Below, piece by piece: positions 25,559 to 33,902 of a stretch of DNA of 43,392 bases (position 1 is its first letter; every line of letters starts with the position of its first letter). The translations under genes and the position numbers were made by a program. Origin of the DNA: Bacteroidales bacterium. GTDB taxonomy: Bacteria; Bacteroidota; Bacteroidia; Bacteroidales; P3. The stretch spans positions 1 to 43,392 of the forward strand of contig JAKVOZ010000016.1 in the NCBI GenBank assembly GCA_022482545.1, read 5' to 3'. Under the pieces are notes generated by a model. The model was not told the origin of the DNA, made no database searches, and saw only the letters and a list, made by a program, of their open reading frames with translations.

Positions 25559-26572
25559 ATGAATAATATAGATTGGTCAAGCCTACCTTTTGGCTACTTT
25601 AAAACAGATTACAATGTTCGTTGTTATTTTCGTGATGGAAAATGGGGCGAAATAGAAACATCTTCTTCTGAAGAAATCGTTATGCACATGGCAGCAACTT
25701 GTCTTCATTATGGACAAGCAGCATTTGAAGGAATGAAAGCATTTAGAGGTGTAGATGGAAAGATACGTCTTTTCCGTCCAAATGAGAATGCAAAAAGAAT
25801 GATTTCTTCTGCAAATGGTATTCTTATGGCTCCAGTTCCAGAAGATTTATTTGTTGAAGCATGTAAGAAAGTAGTAAAATTGAATGAAAGATTTGTTCCA
25901 CCAGCAGGAAGTGGAGCATCATTATATCTTCGTCCAATATTAATAGGAACAGGTGCTCAAGTGGGAGTTCATCCAGCAGATGAATATTTATTTATGATAT
26001 TTACTTGTCCAGTAGGTCCTTACTTTAAAGAAGGATTTAAACCAGTTAAATTCCAAATAGCAGAAGATTTTGACCGTGCTGCTCCACTTGGAACAGGACG
26101 TTATAAAGTTGGTGGAAACTATGCTGCTTCTTTATATTCTGGACAAAGAGCTCATGATGAAGGATATTCTAATTGTATATATTTAGATGCAAAAGAAAAG
26201 AAATATATTGACGAGGCAGGTGCAGCAAACTTCTTTGGAATAAAGAATAATACTTATTGCACTCCAAAATCAACTTCTATTTTACCTTCAATAACAAATA
26301 TGAGTCTTCGTCAACTTGCTTTGGATATGGGAATGAAAGTAGAAGAAAGACAAATCCCTGTTGAAGAACTTTCTACATTTGAAGAAGTTGCAGCATGTGG
26401 TACAGCAGCTGTTGTTTCTCCTATCAACCAAATAGAAGATAGAGGAACAGGTAAAGTTTATAAATATGCAGAAAATCCAGGTCCTGTTTGTACTAAACTT
26501 TATCATACATTAAAAGGAATTCAAGATGGTTCTGTTAAAGATACTCACAATTGGAATCTTGTAATAGAATAA
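25559..26572 (+). CDS. ilvE: Branched-chain amino-acid aminotransferase
   Basis: A 337-residue class IV PLP-dependent aminotransferase that interconverts leucine, isoleucine and valine with their 2-oxo acids. Motifs seen are LHYGQAAFEGMKAFRGVDGK, LFRPNENAKRM, SLYLRPILIGTGAQVGVHP, GRYKVGGNYAAS (PLP lysine) and YIDEAGAANFFGI (the conserved glutamate region). It has the longer Bacteroidota form. A strong terminator follows. In a fermenter it can work both in biosynthesis and in making branched-chain fatty-acid precursors; the second is inference. Confidence 0.93.
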   Translation: MNNIDWSSLPFGYFKTDYNVRCYFRDGKWGEIETSSSEEIVMHMAATCLHYGQAAFEGMKAFRGVDGKIRLFRPNENAKRMISSANGILMAPVPEDLFVEACKKVVKLNERFVPPAGSGASLYLRPILIGTGAQVGVHPADEYLFMIFTCPVGPYFKEGFKPVKFQIAEDFDRAAPLGTGRYKVGGNYAASLYSGQRAHDEGYSNCIYLDAKEKKYIDEAGAANFFGIKNNTYCTPKSTSILPSITNMSLRQLALDMGMKVEERQIPVEELSTFEEVAACGTAAVVSPINQIEDRGTGKVYKYAENPGPVCTKLYHTLKGIQDGSVKDTHNWNLVIE

Positions 26573-26594
26573 TCTAACGAATAATAATTTACTT

Positions 26595-26641
26595 AAAAGT
26601 AGAGATGATGACAATTTTATTTGTAACATCTCTACTTTTTA
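26595..26641 (+). terminator. Rho-independent terminator of ilvE
   Basis: AAAAGTAGAGATG (26595-26607) pairs perfectly with CATCTCTACTTTT (26627-26639), 13 bp, with a small inner ACAA/TTGT stem in the loop. The right arm ends in a T run. Confidence 0.85.
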
Positions 26642-26687
26642 TTTTTTTTAGTCAAATAAAGTTTAAATATTTTTTATTTATATTATT

Positions 26688-27812
26688 ATGAAGATAGGTT
26701 TTGATGGCAAAAGAGCAATGAATAATAATACCGGTTTAGGTAATTATAGTCGTTATGTTATTGAAATGTTAGCAAAATATGATAAAAATAATGAATATCT
26801 TATATATTGCTACAACTATAACAAGAATAGTCGCTTGATAAATATTGCAAATAAATATAATAATATACATTTATGCTTGGCTGATAAGAAAATAAACTCT
26901 TCTTTATGGCGAAGTTTTTTTATTTCAAACCAATTAAAAAAAGACAATGTTGATTTGTATATTGGTTTAAGTAATGAATTGCCTTTAAATATAAGAAAAA
27001 AACATATAAAATCTGCTGTTGTTATACATGATTTAATCTACTTAACTCACAAAGAATGTTATAGTTTCATAGATAGAATAATATATAATTATAAATATAA
27101 ACATTCATGTCAAAATGCAGATATTATTATTGCGATAAGTGAAAGTACTAAAAAAGATATTATCAAATATTATAATATACCAGAGCAAAAAATAAAAGTA
27201 ATATATCAAGGTTGTGATGATATTTTCAAAAAAGAATCAACCTTGGAAGAAAAAACAATAGTTAAGAGCAAGTATAATCTTCCGAATAAGTATGTTTTGA
27301 ATGTTGGAAGTATTGAAAAGAGAAAAAATGCTTTATTGATTGTTAAAGCGATGGTAGATTTACCAAAAGATATTCATCTTGTTATTGTTGGAAAAAGGAC
27401 AGAATATACAAAAGATATTGAAAGTTTTGCGATGAAGAACAACTTTAATAGTCGCTTGCATATATTAGATAATGTGGAGTTTAATCATTTACCAACAATA
27501 TATCAAATGGCAGAAGTTTTTGTTTATCCATCGTTTTACGAAGGCTTTGGTATACCAATTTTAGAGGCTATTAATTGTTCAATACCTGTTATTGCAGCAA
27601 AAGGTTCATGCCTTAAAGAAGCAGGAGGAGATAATTGTATTTATATTAATCCTAATGATAGTCAAAATTTGAAAGAAATGATTGAAAAAGTAATAAACGA
27701 CTCTCAATTAAAACAGGAAATGATAATGAAAAGTAAAGATTATATACAAAAATTTTCCCAGGACAATCTTTCAAAATGTTTCTTTGATATGATTAATCAA
27801 TTACATAAATAG
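26688..27812 (+). CDS. Family 4 glycosyltransferase (GT-B fold)
   Basis: A 374-residue cytoplasmic or membrane-associated enzyme. KIGFDGKRAMNNNTGLGNYS near the N-terminus carries the glycine-rich loop. The middle reads SAVVIHDLIYLTHKECYSF and DIIIAISESTKKDIIKYY. The C-terminal nucleotide-sugar domain has KYVLNVGSIEKRKN and the EX7E motif in YPSFYEGFGIPILEAINC. It is likely a mannosyl- or glucosyltransferase for a surface polysaccharide, judged only from the family. It stands alone after the ilvE terminator. The manC gene in the same window could supply GDP-mannose. Confidence 0.85.
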   Translation: MKIGFDGKRAMNNNTGLGNYSRYVIEMLAKYDKNNEYLIYCYNYNKNSRLINIANKYNNIHLCLADKKINSSLWRSFFISNQLKKDNVDLYIGLSNELPLNIRKKHIKSAVVIHDLIYLTHKECYSFIDRIIYNYKYKHSCQNADIIIAISESTKKDIIKYYNIPEQKIKVIYQGCDDIFKKESTLEEKTIVKSKYNLPNKYVLNVGSIEKRKNALLIVKAMVDLPKDIHLVIVGKRTEYTKDIESFAMKNNFNSRLHILDNVEFNHLPTIYQMAEVFVYPSFYEGFGIPILEAINCSIPVIAAKGSCLKEAGGDNCIYINPNDSQNLKEMIEKVINDSQLKQEMIMKSKDYIQKFSQDNLSKCFFDMINQLHK

Positions 27813-27856
27813 GAGTTTTTTCAACACTGAAAAACAGCAACTTATATTCACATAAA

Positions 27857-27898
27857 AAAGAGGAAGAAATTTTTTGTTAAATCTTCGTTATATTTGCA
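27857..27898 (+). repeat. Two diverged 21-base repeat units upstream of nusB
   Basis: AAAGAGGAAGAAATTTTTTG at 27857 and TAAATCTTCGTTATATTTGC at 27878, the second in reverse form and overlapping a -7 box. The likeness to the family is partial, but the phase is 21. Confidence 0.4.
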
Positions 27899-27977
27899 AA
27901 TAATCAAATAATAATAAAGAAAAAATAGCGATTTATTTTAAGATATTTTTACACTATTATATTTTTTCATATCTTTG
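27889..27977 (+). promoter_or_regulatory. Tandem -7 boxes of the nusB operon
   Basis: TATATTTG at 27889-27896 and TATCTTTG at 27970-27977, both followed by C. The second is 31 bases before the nusB ATG, the first 112. Two start sites are likely. Confidence 0.55.
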
Positions 27978-28008
27978 CAATCTAAATTAAAAAAATAAAA
28001 AACATTAG

Positions 28009-29031
28009 ATGTTAAATCGTCATTTTTTAAGAGGTAAGGTACTACAAGAATTGTATGCTTACTACATTTCGCAAGACTGTGATGAAAAACAACATGAGAA
28101 AATGTTGCTTGACTGTATCAATAAACTATATAATCTTCAAATATACTTACTTTCTTCTTTATTAGAAATAAGAGATATTGCTGAAAATCAAATAGAAGAT
28201 GCCAAAAACAAATTCTTTCCAACAGAAGAAGAAAAACAGCCAAATACAAAATTCATACATAATCCTATTTTTAAACTTTTAGAAGAGAACAAAACCTTAG
28301 TTGATAGTATCAAAGAAATACATATAAATTGGAGAGAGGAAAGAGATTTATTGAAAAATATTTTTAATAAATTCAAAAAATCAGACTCTTACAATACTTA
28401 TATGCACAAAGAGAATAGTGATTTTGAAGATGACAAAAAGATAGTATATCAACTTTTCAAGAACTATGTGATAAAAAACGAAAGTTTATATGAACTTTTA
28501 TGTGAAAAAGAAATATCATGGGAAAGTGATTACGATTATGTATGCCAAGTTGTTCTAAAATATCTAAAATATCTAAAATCAGCAGAGCAAATAGAGCAAA
28601 TAAAACAAGAAGGACAAGAAGATGCTGACATAAATGAACTACCAAAACCTTTTAATAAAATTAATGACAACCAAATAGAAACAGATGAACAATTTACAAA
28701 AAATCTTTTCTATAATACTATTTCTCATAGTGATGAATATGAACCTTTAATAAAAAATAGAATAGAACATTGGGATAGAGATAGACTTGCTTTTTTAGAT
28801 GTTTTAATAATAAAAATGGCAATGAGTGAGTTTATATATAGTCCAATTATTCCAATAAGAGTTACTTTAAATGAATATATTGAATTATCAAAAGAATTTT
28901 CTACTGAAAAAAGTAAATTATTTGTTAATGGTTTATTAGACAAGTTGGTTGTTGATTTAAGAGTTAGCGGAAAAATTCAAAAAATAGAAACAAGCGAAGA
29001 CAATAGTAATCAAGATAATATAACAGAATAA
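28009..29031 (+). CDS. nusB: Transcription antitermination protein NusB, long Bacteroidota form
   Basis: A 340-residue protein, more than twice the length of E. coli NusB. The N-terminus MLNRHFLRGKVLQELYAYYI resembles the RNA-binding first helix of NusB. The middle is a long helical, acidic region. The C-terminal 110 residues (YNTISHSDEYEPLIKNRIEH, DRLAFLDVLIIKMAMSEFIY, RVTLNEYIELSKEFSTEKSK) carry the conserved NusB core. NusB works with NusE (S10) in rRNA antitermination. It heads the cluster DUF1573-yajC-ybbR-coaE, an order typical of the phylum. Confidence 0.9.
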   Translation: MLNRHFLRGKVLQELYAYYISQDCDEKQHEKMLLDCINKLYNLQIYLLSSLLEIRDIAENQIEDAKNKFFPTEEEKQPNTKFIHNPIFKLLEENKTLVDSIKEIHINWREERDLLKNIFNKFKKSDSYNTYMHKENSDFEDDKKIVYQLFKNYVIKNESLYELLCEKEISWESDYDYVCQVVLKYLKYLKSAEQIEQIKQEGQEDADINELPKPFNKINDNQIETDEQFTKNLFYNTISHSDEYEPLIKNRIEHWDRDRLAFLDVLIIKMAMSEFIYSPIIPIRVTLNEYIELSKEFSTEKSKLFVNGLLDKLVVDLRVSGKIQKIETSEDNSNQDNITE

Positions 29032-29040
29032 AATATAGAA

Positions 29041-29451
29041 ATGAAGAAGATTTTATTTGTATTATTAATATCAATAATCGTTTTTTCATGTAATAGTGGA
29101 AAGAACAAAGGAGATATAAATATTAATGTAGTAGAAAATATGGCAGGCATTAAATTTGATAATGATGTTATAGATTTCAAGACATTAAATTCCGGAGAAA
29201 AAGTAACAGGTAGTTTTAAATTTACAAACACAGGCGACCATGATTTAGTTATTTCAGATGTTAGTGCAAATTGTGGTTGTACTGTTGCAGATTATCCTCA
29301 TGATGCAATCAAGCCAGGCAAAACAGGATTAATAACAGTTACTTATGATTCTCAAGGAGCAAAAGGATTTAGAATACAGAAAATAGTTACTGTATTGGCT
29401 AATACTAATCCTGCAAGAACTAATTTAAAAATAGTGGCTGACGTTCAATAA
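29041..29451 (+). CDS. DUF1573 lipoprotein
   Basis: A 136-residue protein with a lipoprotein signal (KKILFVLLISIIVFSC, lipid-bearing cysteine at residue 17). One DUF1573 domain of immunoglobulin-like fold follows: KFDNDVIDFKTLNSGEKVTG, SFKFTNTGDHDLVISDVSAN, CGCTVADYPHDAIKPGKTG. CGCT is the family hallmark. It sits on a membrane facing the periplasm; the function is unknown. It starts 9 bases after nusB in the conserved operon. Confidence 0.85.
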   Translation: MKKILFVLLISIIVFSCNSGKNKGDININVVENMAGIKFDNDVIDFKTLNSGEKVTGSFKFTNTGDHDLVISDVSANCGCTVADYPHDAIKPGKTGLITVTYDSQGAKGFRIQKIVTVLANTNPARTNLKIVADVQ

Positions 29452-29493
29452 AATAAAAGAAAATCAAATATTAACCAAATAAAATAAAAGAAA

Positions 29494-29814
29494 ATGGATT
29501 TACTAAGTGTAATATTAACAGCAGGTCAACAAGGCAAAGGCGGAAGTGGAATGAGTAGCATAATAATGCTTATTGCTATTATAGCAATATTTTATTTCTT
29601 TATGATTCGTCCTCAAACAAAAAAACAAAAAGAAGAAAAAGCTTTTAGAGAACAATTACAAAAGGGACAAGATGTTGTAACTATTGGAGGCGTTCATGGA
29701 AAAATAAAAGAAATAAAAGAAAGTACAATTATATTAGAGATTGCTCACGAAGTTACAATAGAGATTGAAAAAAGTGCTATTGTAATGAATATAGTACCTT
29801 CTGCAAAAAAATAA
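29494..29814 (+). CDS. yajC: Preprotein translocase subunit YajC
   Basis: A 106-residue protein with a single membrane helix ([20 protein letters not shown], about residues 21-40). The YajC domain follows: [40 protein letters not shown]. It is an accessory part of the SecDF complex in the inner membrane. Its place between the DUF1573 gene and the ybbR-like gene is normal for the phylum. Confidence 0.93.
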   Translation: MDLLSVILTAGQQGKGGSGMSSIIMLIAIIAIFYFFMIRPQTKKQKEEKAFREQLQKGQDVVTIGGVHGKIKEIKESTIILEIAHEVTIEIEKSAIVMNIVPSAKK

Positions 29815-29840
29815 AAATGAAAGGTAAGGTCTTATAATTA

Positions 29841-30821
29841 ATGAAGTCTTATCTTAAAACTTTTATTGCATTAATCATCAAAAATAAACAATTTAATTTA
29901 TTATTATTTTGTTTATTTTTGAGTTTTGCATTATGGTTATCTATCACATATAGTAAAACGTATGAACATATAATAGTTTATCCAATTGCTTTCGTTGATA
30001 ATAATCATAAAGCAACAATGTATTCTGTTTCTGACAGCACAATAAGCGTAAATGTCAAAGCAAATGGTTTTGAATTTCTTCTCAACCGTGGATATAGCAA
30101 ACATAACAAAAAAATCATTTTTGATATAAATAAATTACTTATTAATTCAACAAGGAGTTACATTAAAATACCAACCTCTATGTTGAAAGGCAAAATAATT
30201 AATGCTATTGGATATAAAAATGTTAATATAGCAGTTTCTCCTGATACGATAACAATAGCATGGATTAAGACATTCTCAAAAAAAGTTCCATTAATAAACA
30301 AAACCAATTTTCATTTCAAAAAACCTTATCAAGCATATTCTCCAATAGAATTAATGAATAAATATATTATTATTGAAGGAAGTAAAAAAGATTTAGATAG
30401 GATAGATACAATATTTACTGAAAACGTTTCTTTTAATAATATTAATCGCAATTGTATAATGTTTGTCCCATTGGATTTAACAAATATTAGCAAGAATGTA
30501 AATATTCCAATGAAACAAGTGTTAGTTAGAATACGTGCTGAAAAATATACAGAGAATATAGTTAAACTTCCAATAAATGTTATTAGATATGAAAGTTATA
30601 AGAACATAAAAGTTTTACCAAAAGAAGTTAGAATAAGGTATAGAGTTGCAATAAAAGATTATAAAAAAATCAACACAGCAGATTTTAATGCTTATGTGGT
30701 ATGCTCTAATGAAAATTTAGCGAAGAAAAATAGATTAAAAGTTTTTATTGGTAATGTTCCTTCATTAGTTAATATTGTAAGTGTTATGCCTGATAAAGTA
30801 GAGTACATTTTATTTAAATAA
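29841..30821 (+). CDS. YbbR-domain membrane protein
   Basis: A 326-residue protein with one N-terminal membrane helix (QFNLLLFCLFLSFALWLSIT, about residues 19-38). The rest is a periplasmic beta-rich region with YbbR-type repeats (ISVNVKANGFEFLLNRGYSK, NVNIAVSPDTITIAW, NIKVLPKEVRIRYRVAIKDY). In Firmicutes YbbR/CdaR proteins regulate a di-AMP cyclase, but the cyclase gene is not beside this one, so no such role is claimed. It precedes coaE by 5 bases, the usual arrangement in Bacteroidota. Confidence 0.78.
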   Translation: MKSYLKTFIALIIKNKQFNLLLFCLFLSFALWLSITYSKTYEHIIVYPIAFVDNNHKATMYSVSDSTISVNVKANGFEFLLNRGYSKHNKKIIFDINKLLINSTRSYIKIPTSMLKGKIINAIGYKNVNIAVSPDTITIAWIKTFSKKVPLINKTNFHFKKPYQAYSPIELMNKYIIIEGSKKDLDRIDTIFTENVSFNNINRNCIMFVPLDLTNISKNVNIPMKQVLVRIRAEKYTENIVKLPINVIRYESYKNIKVLPKEVRIRYRVAIKDYKKINTADFNAYVVCSNENLAKKNRLKVFIGNVPSLVNIVSVMPDKVEYILFK

Positions 30822-30826
30822 AGAAT

Positions 30827-31438
30827 ATGAAAACAAGTCTATCTATTGGATTAACAGGTGGTATAGGGTCTGGTAAAACATTAATAACAAGAGTTTTTTC
30901 TCATCTTGGCGTTCCTATATATAAGGCAGACGATATGGCAAAGAATATGTATTCTAAGCAAGAAGTGATAGAACAAATTGTTTCATATTTTGGTCAAGAG
31001 GTTATTGTTGATGGAATGATTGATAAAAAGAAGTTAGCAAGCATTGTTTTTAAGAGTCCAAGGCAACTTCGTCTTTTATCTGATATAGTTCATCCATTAG
31101 TCAAGGCTGATTACGAATTGTGGAAAAATAAACAAGATAAGCCCTACGTTATTATGGAGAGTGCAATCATATATGAAAGTAATTGGCAAAATATGTTTGA
31201 TAAAGTTATATGTGTTTTTACTCCAAAAGAAATAGCAATTAAAAGGGTTATCAAAAGAGATAACATTACAAGAGGAGAAGTTTTAGATAGAATGAAAAAT
31301 CAAAAAAATGAAGGTGATAAAAAGAATTTAAGTGATTATGTGATAGTACACGACAACAACAAAATGTTGATACCTCAAATTCTTTCCATACATCAACAAC
31401 TTATTGATTTATCACAAAGAAATATATCGCAAAAATAA
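30827..31438 (+). CDS. coaE: Dephospho-CoA kinase
   Basis: A 203-residue cytoplasmic kinase that performs the last step of coenzyme A synthesis. The P-loop is GLTGGIGSGKTLITRVFSHL (residues 8-27). YKADDMAKNMY carries the substrate Asp, then RLLSDIVHPLVKADYELWK and YVIMESAIIYESNWQNMFDK, and the lid has KRVIKRDNITRGEVLDRM. It is the last gene of the nusB operon. A 21-base array begins 6 bases after its stop. Confidence 0.95.
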   Translation: MKTSLSIGLTGGIGSGKTLITRVFSHLGVPIYKADDMAKNMYSKQEVIEQIVSYFGQEVIVDGMIDKKKLASIVFKSPRQLRLLSDIVHPLVKADYELWKNKQDKPYVIMESAIIYESNWQNMFDKVICVFTPKEIAIKRVIKRDNITRGEVLDRMKNQKNEGDKKNLSDYVIVHDNNKMLIPQILSIHQQLIDLSQRNISQK

Positions 31439-31443
31439 TTTAA

Positions 31444-31506
31444 TAAAATGAAGAAATATTTCAGTAAAATAAAGAAATAATTTTGTAAAACGAAGAAATA
31501 AATAAG
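31444..31506 (+). repeat. 21-base periodic array, 3 direct units
   Basis: Units at 31444 (TAAAATGAAGAAATATTTC), 31465 (TAAAATAAAGAAATAATTTT) and 31486 (TAAAACGAAGAAATAAATAA), all in the same orientation and exactly 21 apart. This is the cleanest array. It cannot fold into a simple hairpin, so it is unlikely to be a normal terminator. Confidence 0.8.
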
Positions 31507-31534
31507 AGGGAAAAAACAACAAAAAAAATAAAGT

Positions 31535-33226
31535 ATGAAAAAAACATTTCTATTAGTAATTGTATGTATCTTTTTTTCAGTTTGTGGATACAGTCAATTA
31601 AGTACAAATCAAAATCCAAGAAGTTTTAGTATTAAAGATTTGGATTTATCAAACATAAATACAATCAAAATGGCAGAGCCTAATCTTGATTATTTTATTG
31701 AAGAAGATAGAACAAACGACACAATGTTTAATAAAATAAGAAGAAGTTCTTTGATTATTCCTATTAAAGAAGACTTCTTTGAAAAAGCCACTCATTTGCA
31801 AACAAGCGATGCTGATATTTATTTTGTAAAAATTAATATTCCAAACGCACAAGCATTAAATCTTTATTCAAATAATTTCTATATTCCAAAAGGAGGAGAG
31901 ATGTATATTTACAATGATGATTATTCAAAAGTTATTGGCGGATTTACTTCATTAAACAATCACTCTTCTGGAATGTTTGCTTCGGATTATGTTTATGGAG
32001 ATAATATGATTATAGAATATTATCAACCAAAAGCAATAAAAGAAAAAGCAAAGATAGAGTTAAGTGAGGTTAGTTATTTTTATAGAGATATAGAGAATTA
32101 TAAATCATTAACTAAAAATTCAGAAGAATATGGTTCTTCTGGAAGTTGTGAAGTTAATGTAAATTGTAGTGAAGGAGATAATTATAGAAATCAACAACGA
32201 GGTGTTTGTAGAATATATTTAAGAGTTAGTTATTATCAAGGTGGTTGGTGTTCAGGAACATTAATAAACAATACAGCAAGAGACAAAAAACCTTATGTTA
32301 TTTCTGCCGCTCATTGTATTGAAGACGTTTCAAATACAAGTTATTATAATCAATTTGTTTTTTATTTTAATTATGAAACATCTGGTTGTAGCAATCCAGC
32401 AACAGAACCAACAACAACAAACACTTTAACTGGTTGTAGTGTTAAGGCTTATGATAATACATTTGCTTCTGGTGGTAGTGATTTTTGGTTAATGTTGTTA
32501 AATAATAATGTTCCAGATTCTTACAGACCTTATTATTGTGGTTGGTCAAGAAGTCAAATAGCATCAACAAATGGCGTAGGAATTCACCATCCAGCAGGAG
32601 ATGTTAAAAAAATATCAACATACACTACATCATTAGTTTCTTCTCAATATCAAACAACAGCACAAACACATTGGAAAGCAGTATGGGCTCAAACAACAAA
32701 TGGTTATGGAGTTACAGAAGGAGGAAGTAGTGGTAGTGCATTATTTAATAATGAAGGATTAATTGTTGGTACTTTAACAGGAGGTGCTTCTTCATGTAGT
32801 GCAGCAACAAGTGCTAAGAATGATTTATATGGTAAATTCTCTTATCATTGGAATAGCAATGGCACAGCAACAGAAAGACAGATTGCAACATTTCTTGACC
32901 CAACAAATAGTGGAGTTACTACCTTATCTGGCATGGATTATACTGATACAACACCAACATCATCTATTGCTAATGTAAATCAAGATATTAATTCTTTGAT
33001 TGTTTATCCTAATCCGGCAAAAGATTATTTTACATTAAGCATTAACAATAATAATAACGCTACAATAAATATTATTGATTATTCTGGTAGAATTATATAT
33101 TCAACAATATTGCCAAAAAATCAAAACACAATAAAAATAAATACTAATAATATAGAAAAAGGTGTTTATATCGTTAATGTAATTAGTGGTGATAATACTT
33201 TTTCTAAAAAACTTGTAATAGAATAA
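31535..33226 (+). CDS. Secreted trypsin-like serine protease, lysyl-endopeptidase type, T9SS cargo
   Basis: A 563-residue protein: signal peptide (residues 1-20, KTFLLVIVCIFFSVCGYS), a propeptide of about 185 residues, and an S1-type protease domain. The catalytic set is His260 (VISAAHCIED), Asp316 (GGSDFWLMLL) and Ser399 (GVTEGGSSGSALF). The last motif is close to that of lysyl endopeptidases, so cleavage after lysine is possible. Several cysteines (for example C205, C211, C225, C239) may form disulfides. The C-terminus from about 487 (SLIVYPNPAKDYFTLSI to KGVYIVNVISGDNTFSKKLV) is a type A T9SS sorting domain. Confidence 0.9.
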   Translation: MKKTFLLVIVCIFFSVCGYSQLSTNQNPRSFSIKDLDLSNINTIKMAEPNLDYFIEEDRTNDTMFNKIRRSSLIIPIKEDFFEKATHLQTSDADIYFVKINIPNAQALNLYSNNFYIPKGGEMYIYNDDYSKVIGGFTSLNNHSSGMFASDYVYGDNMIIEYYQPKAIKEKAKIELSEVSYFYRDIENYKSLTKNSEEYGSSGSCEVNVNCSEGDNYRNQQRGVCRIYLRVSYYQGGWCSGTLINNTARDKKPYVISAAHCIEDVSNTSYYNQFVFYFNYETSGCSNPATEPTTTNTLTGCSVKAYDNTFASGGSDFWLMLLNNNVPDSYRPYYCGWSRSQIASTNGVGIHHPAGDVKKISTYTTSLVSSQYQTTAQTHWKAVWAQTTNGYGVTEGGSSGSALFNNEGLIVGTLTGGASSCSAATSAKNDLYGKFSYHWNSNGTATERQIATFLDPTNSGVTTLSGMDYTDTTPTSSIANVNQDINSLIVYPNPAKDYFTLSINNNNNATINIIDYSGRIIYSTILPKNQNTIKINTNNIEKGVYIVNVISGDNTFSKKLVIE

Positions 33227-33235
33227 TTTTTTATA

Positions 33236-33442
33236 ATGAATAGGACAAAAATAAAATATATAATTGTTGCACTTTCTTTTGTTATGATTTTCGTTTCATG
33301 TGCATCTAATAATAGGAACATGATGAGAAAACATAGAAAAGGAAAGTGCAATTGTCCTACATTTTCATATCATAACTCAAACAATGACCAATCAAACGAA
33401 CAAAGATATATTAGAATCTTTTTTACCAAAGCTTGCTGTTGA
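33236..33442 (+). CDS. Small conserved lipoprotein
   Basis: A 68-residue protein with a lipoprotein signal (KYIIVALSFVMIFVSC; lipid-bearing cysteine at residue 22) and a basic mature part (RNMMRKHRKGKCNCPTFS). I know tiny Bacteroidota lipoproteins with this RKxRKxxCNCP ending. Here about 24 extra residues follow because the frame runs on into the next gene (59-base overlap). It begins 9 bases after the protease gene. The role is unknown. Confidence 0.65.
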   Translation: MNRTKIKYIIVALSFVMIFVSCASNNRNMMRKHRKGKCNCPTFSYHNSNNDQSNEQRYIRIFFTKACC

Positions 33443-33806
33443 AGATGTTGTTAAGATAATAGAAGAAAATAATATATGTTTTAAGATTGTCAATCCAAGA
33501 AAAAGAGTTTTGGGTACATGTTCTCGCACAAAAAACATAATAACTATTAATAGTAATCTTAATAAATATAGTTTTCTTTTAGTTTCTTTGCATGAATTTG
33601 CTCATTTTTTTGCTATAAAGAAATATGGTAACAAGATAATGCCTCATGGAAAACAATGGAAACAAGAATATAGTAATATTTTAAAACAATTTCTTTATAA
33701 AAAGGTGTTTCCCAAAGAATTGGCAGAGGTTGTATTTTCTCAAATAATTAAGCCACGTGCTACTTTTCCACAAGAATTTTCAAAAGCAGTTGATAATTTA
33801 TCTTAA
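33384..33806 (+). CDS. SprT-like zinc metallopeptidase-fold protein
   Basis: A 140-residue cytoplasmic protein with a SprT-like domain: CFKIVNPRKRVLGTCSR, TKNIITINSNLNKYSFLLVS and the HExxH zinc motif in LHEFAHFFAIKKYGNKIMPH, followed by GKQWKQEY. Related eukaryotic Spartan proteins cut DNA-protein crosslinks; bacterial forms are poorly known. It lacks the C-terminal zinc ribbon of longer relatives. Its start lies inside the preceding lipoprotein gene, in another frame, so translation is probably coupled. Confidence 0.8.
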   Translation: MTNQTNKDILESFLPKLAVEDVVKIIEENNICFKIVNPRKRVLGTCSRTKNIITINSNLNKYSFLLVSLHEFAHFFAIKKYGNKIMPHGKQWKQEYSNILKQFLYKKVFPKELAEVVFSQIIKPRATFPQEFSKAVDNLS

Positions 33807-33842
33807 TAATAAAAGAAAAATAATGTTTTTAATTGTTTTTGT

Positions 33843-33873
33843 TTTGTCAAAGGCAAAAAATTTACTATTTTTG
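33843..33873 (+). promoter_or_regulatory. Complete promoter of manC
   Basis: TTTG at 33843-33846 and TATTTTTG at 33866-33873, with 19 bases between. It lies 29 bases before the ATG at 33903. Confidence 0.65.
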
Positions 33874-33902
33874 TAAATTCAAATAAAATATTAAATTTAG
33901 AT

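Noticed and set aside
27815-27835. Hairpin after the family 4 glycosyltransferase as a terminator
   Set aside because: The stem GTTTTTTCA/TGAAAAAC is short, has a bulge and has no T-run after it.
28009-31438. The nusB-to-coaE block as a novel system
   Set aside because: It is the standard gene order in Bacteroidota.
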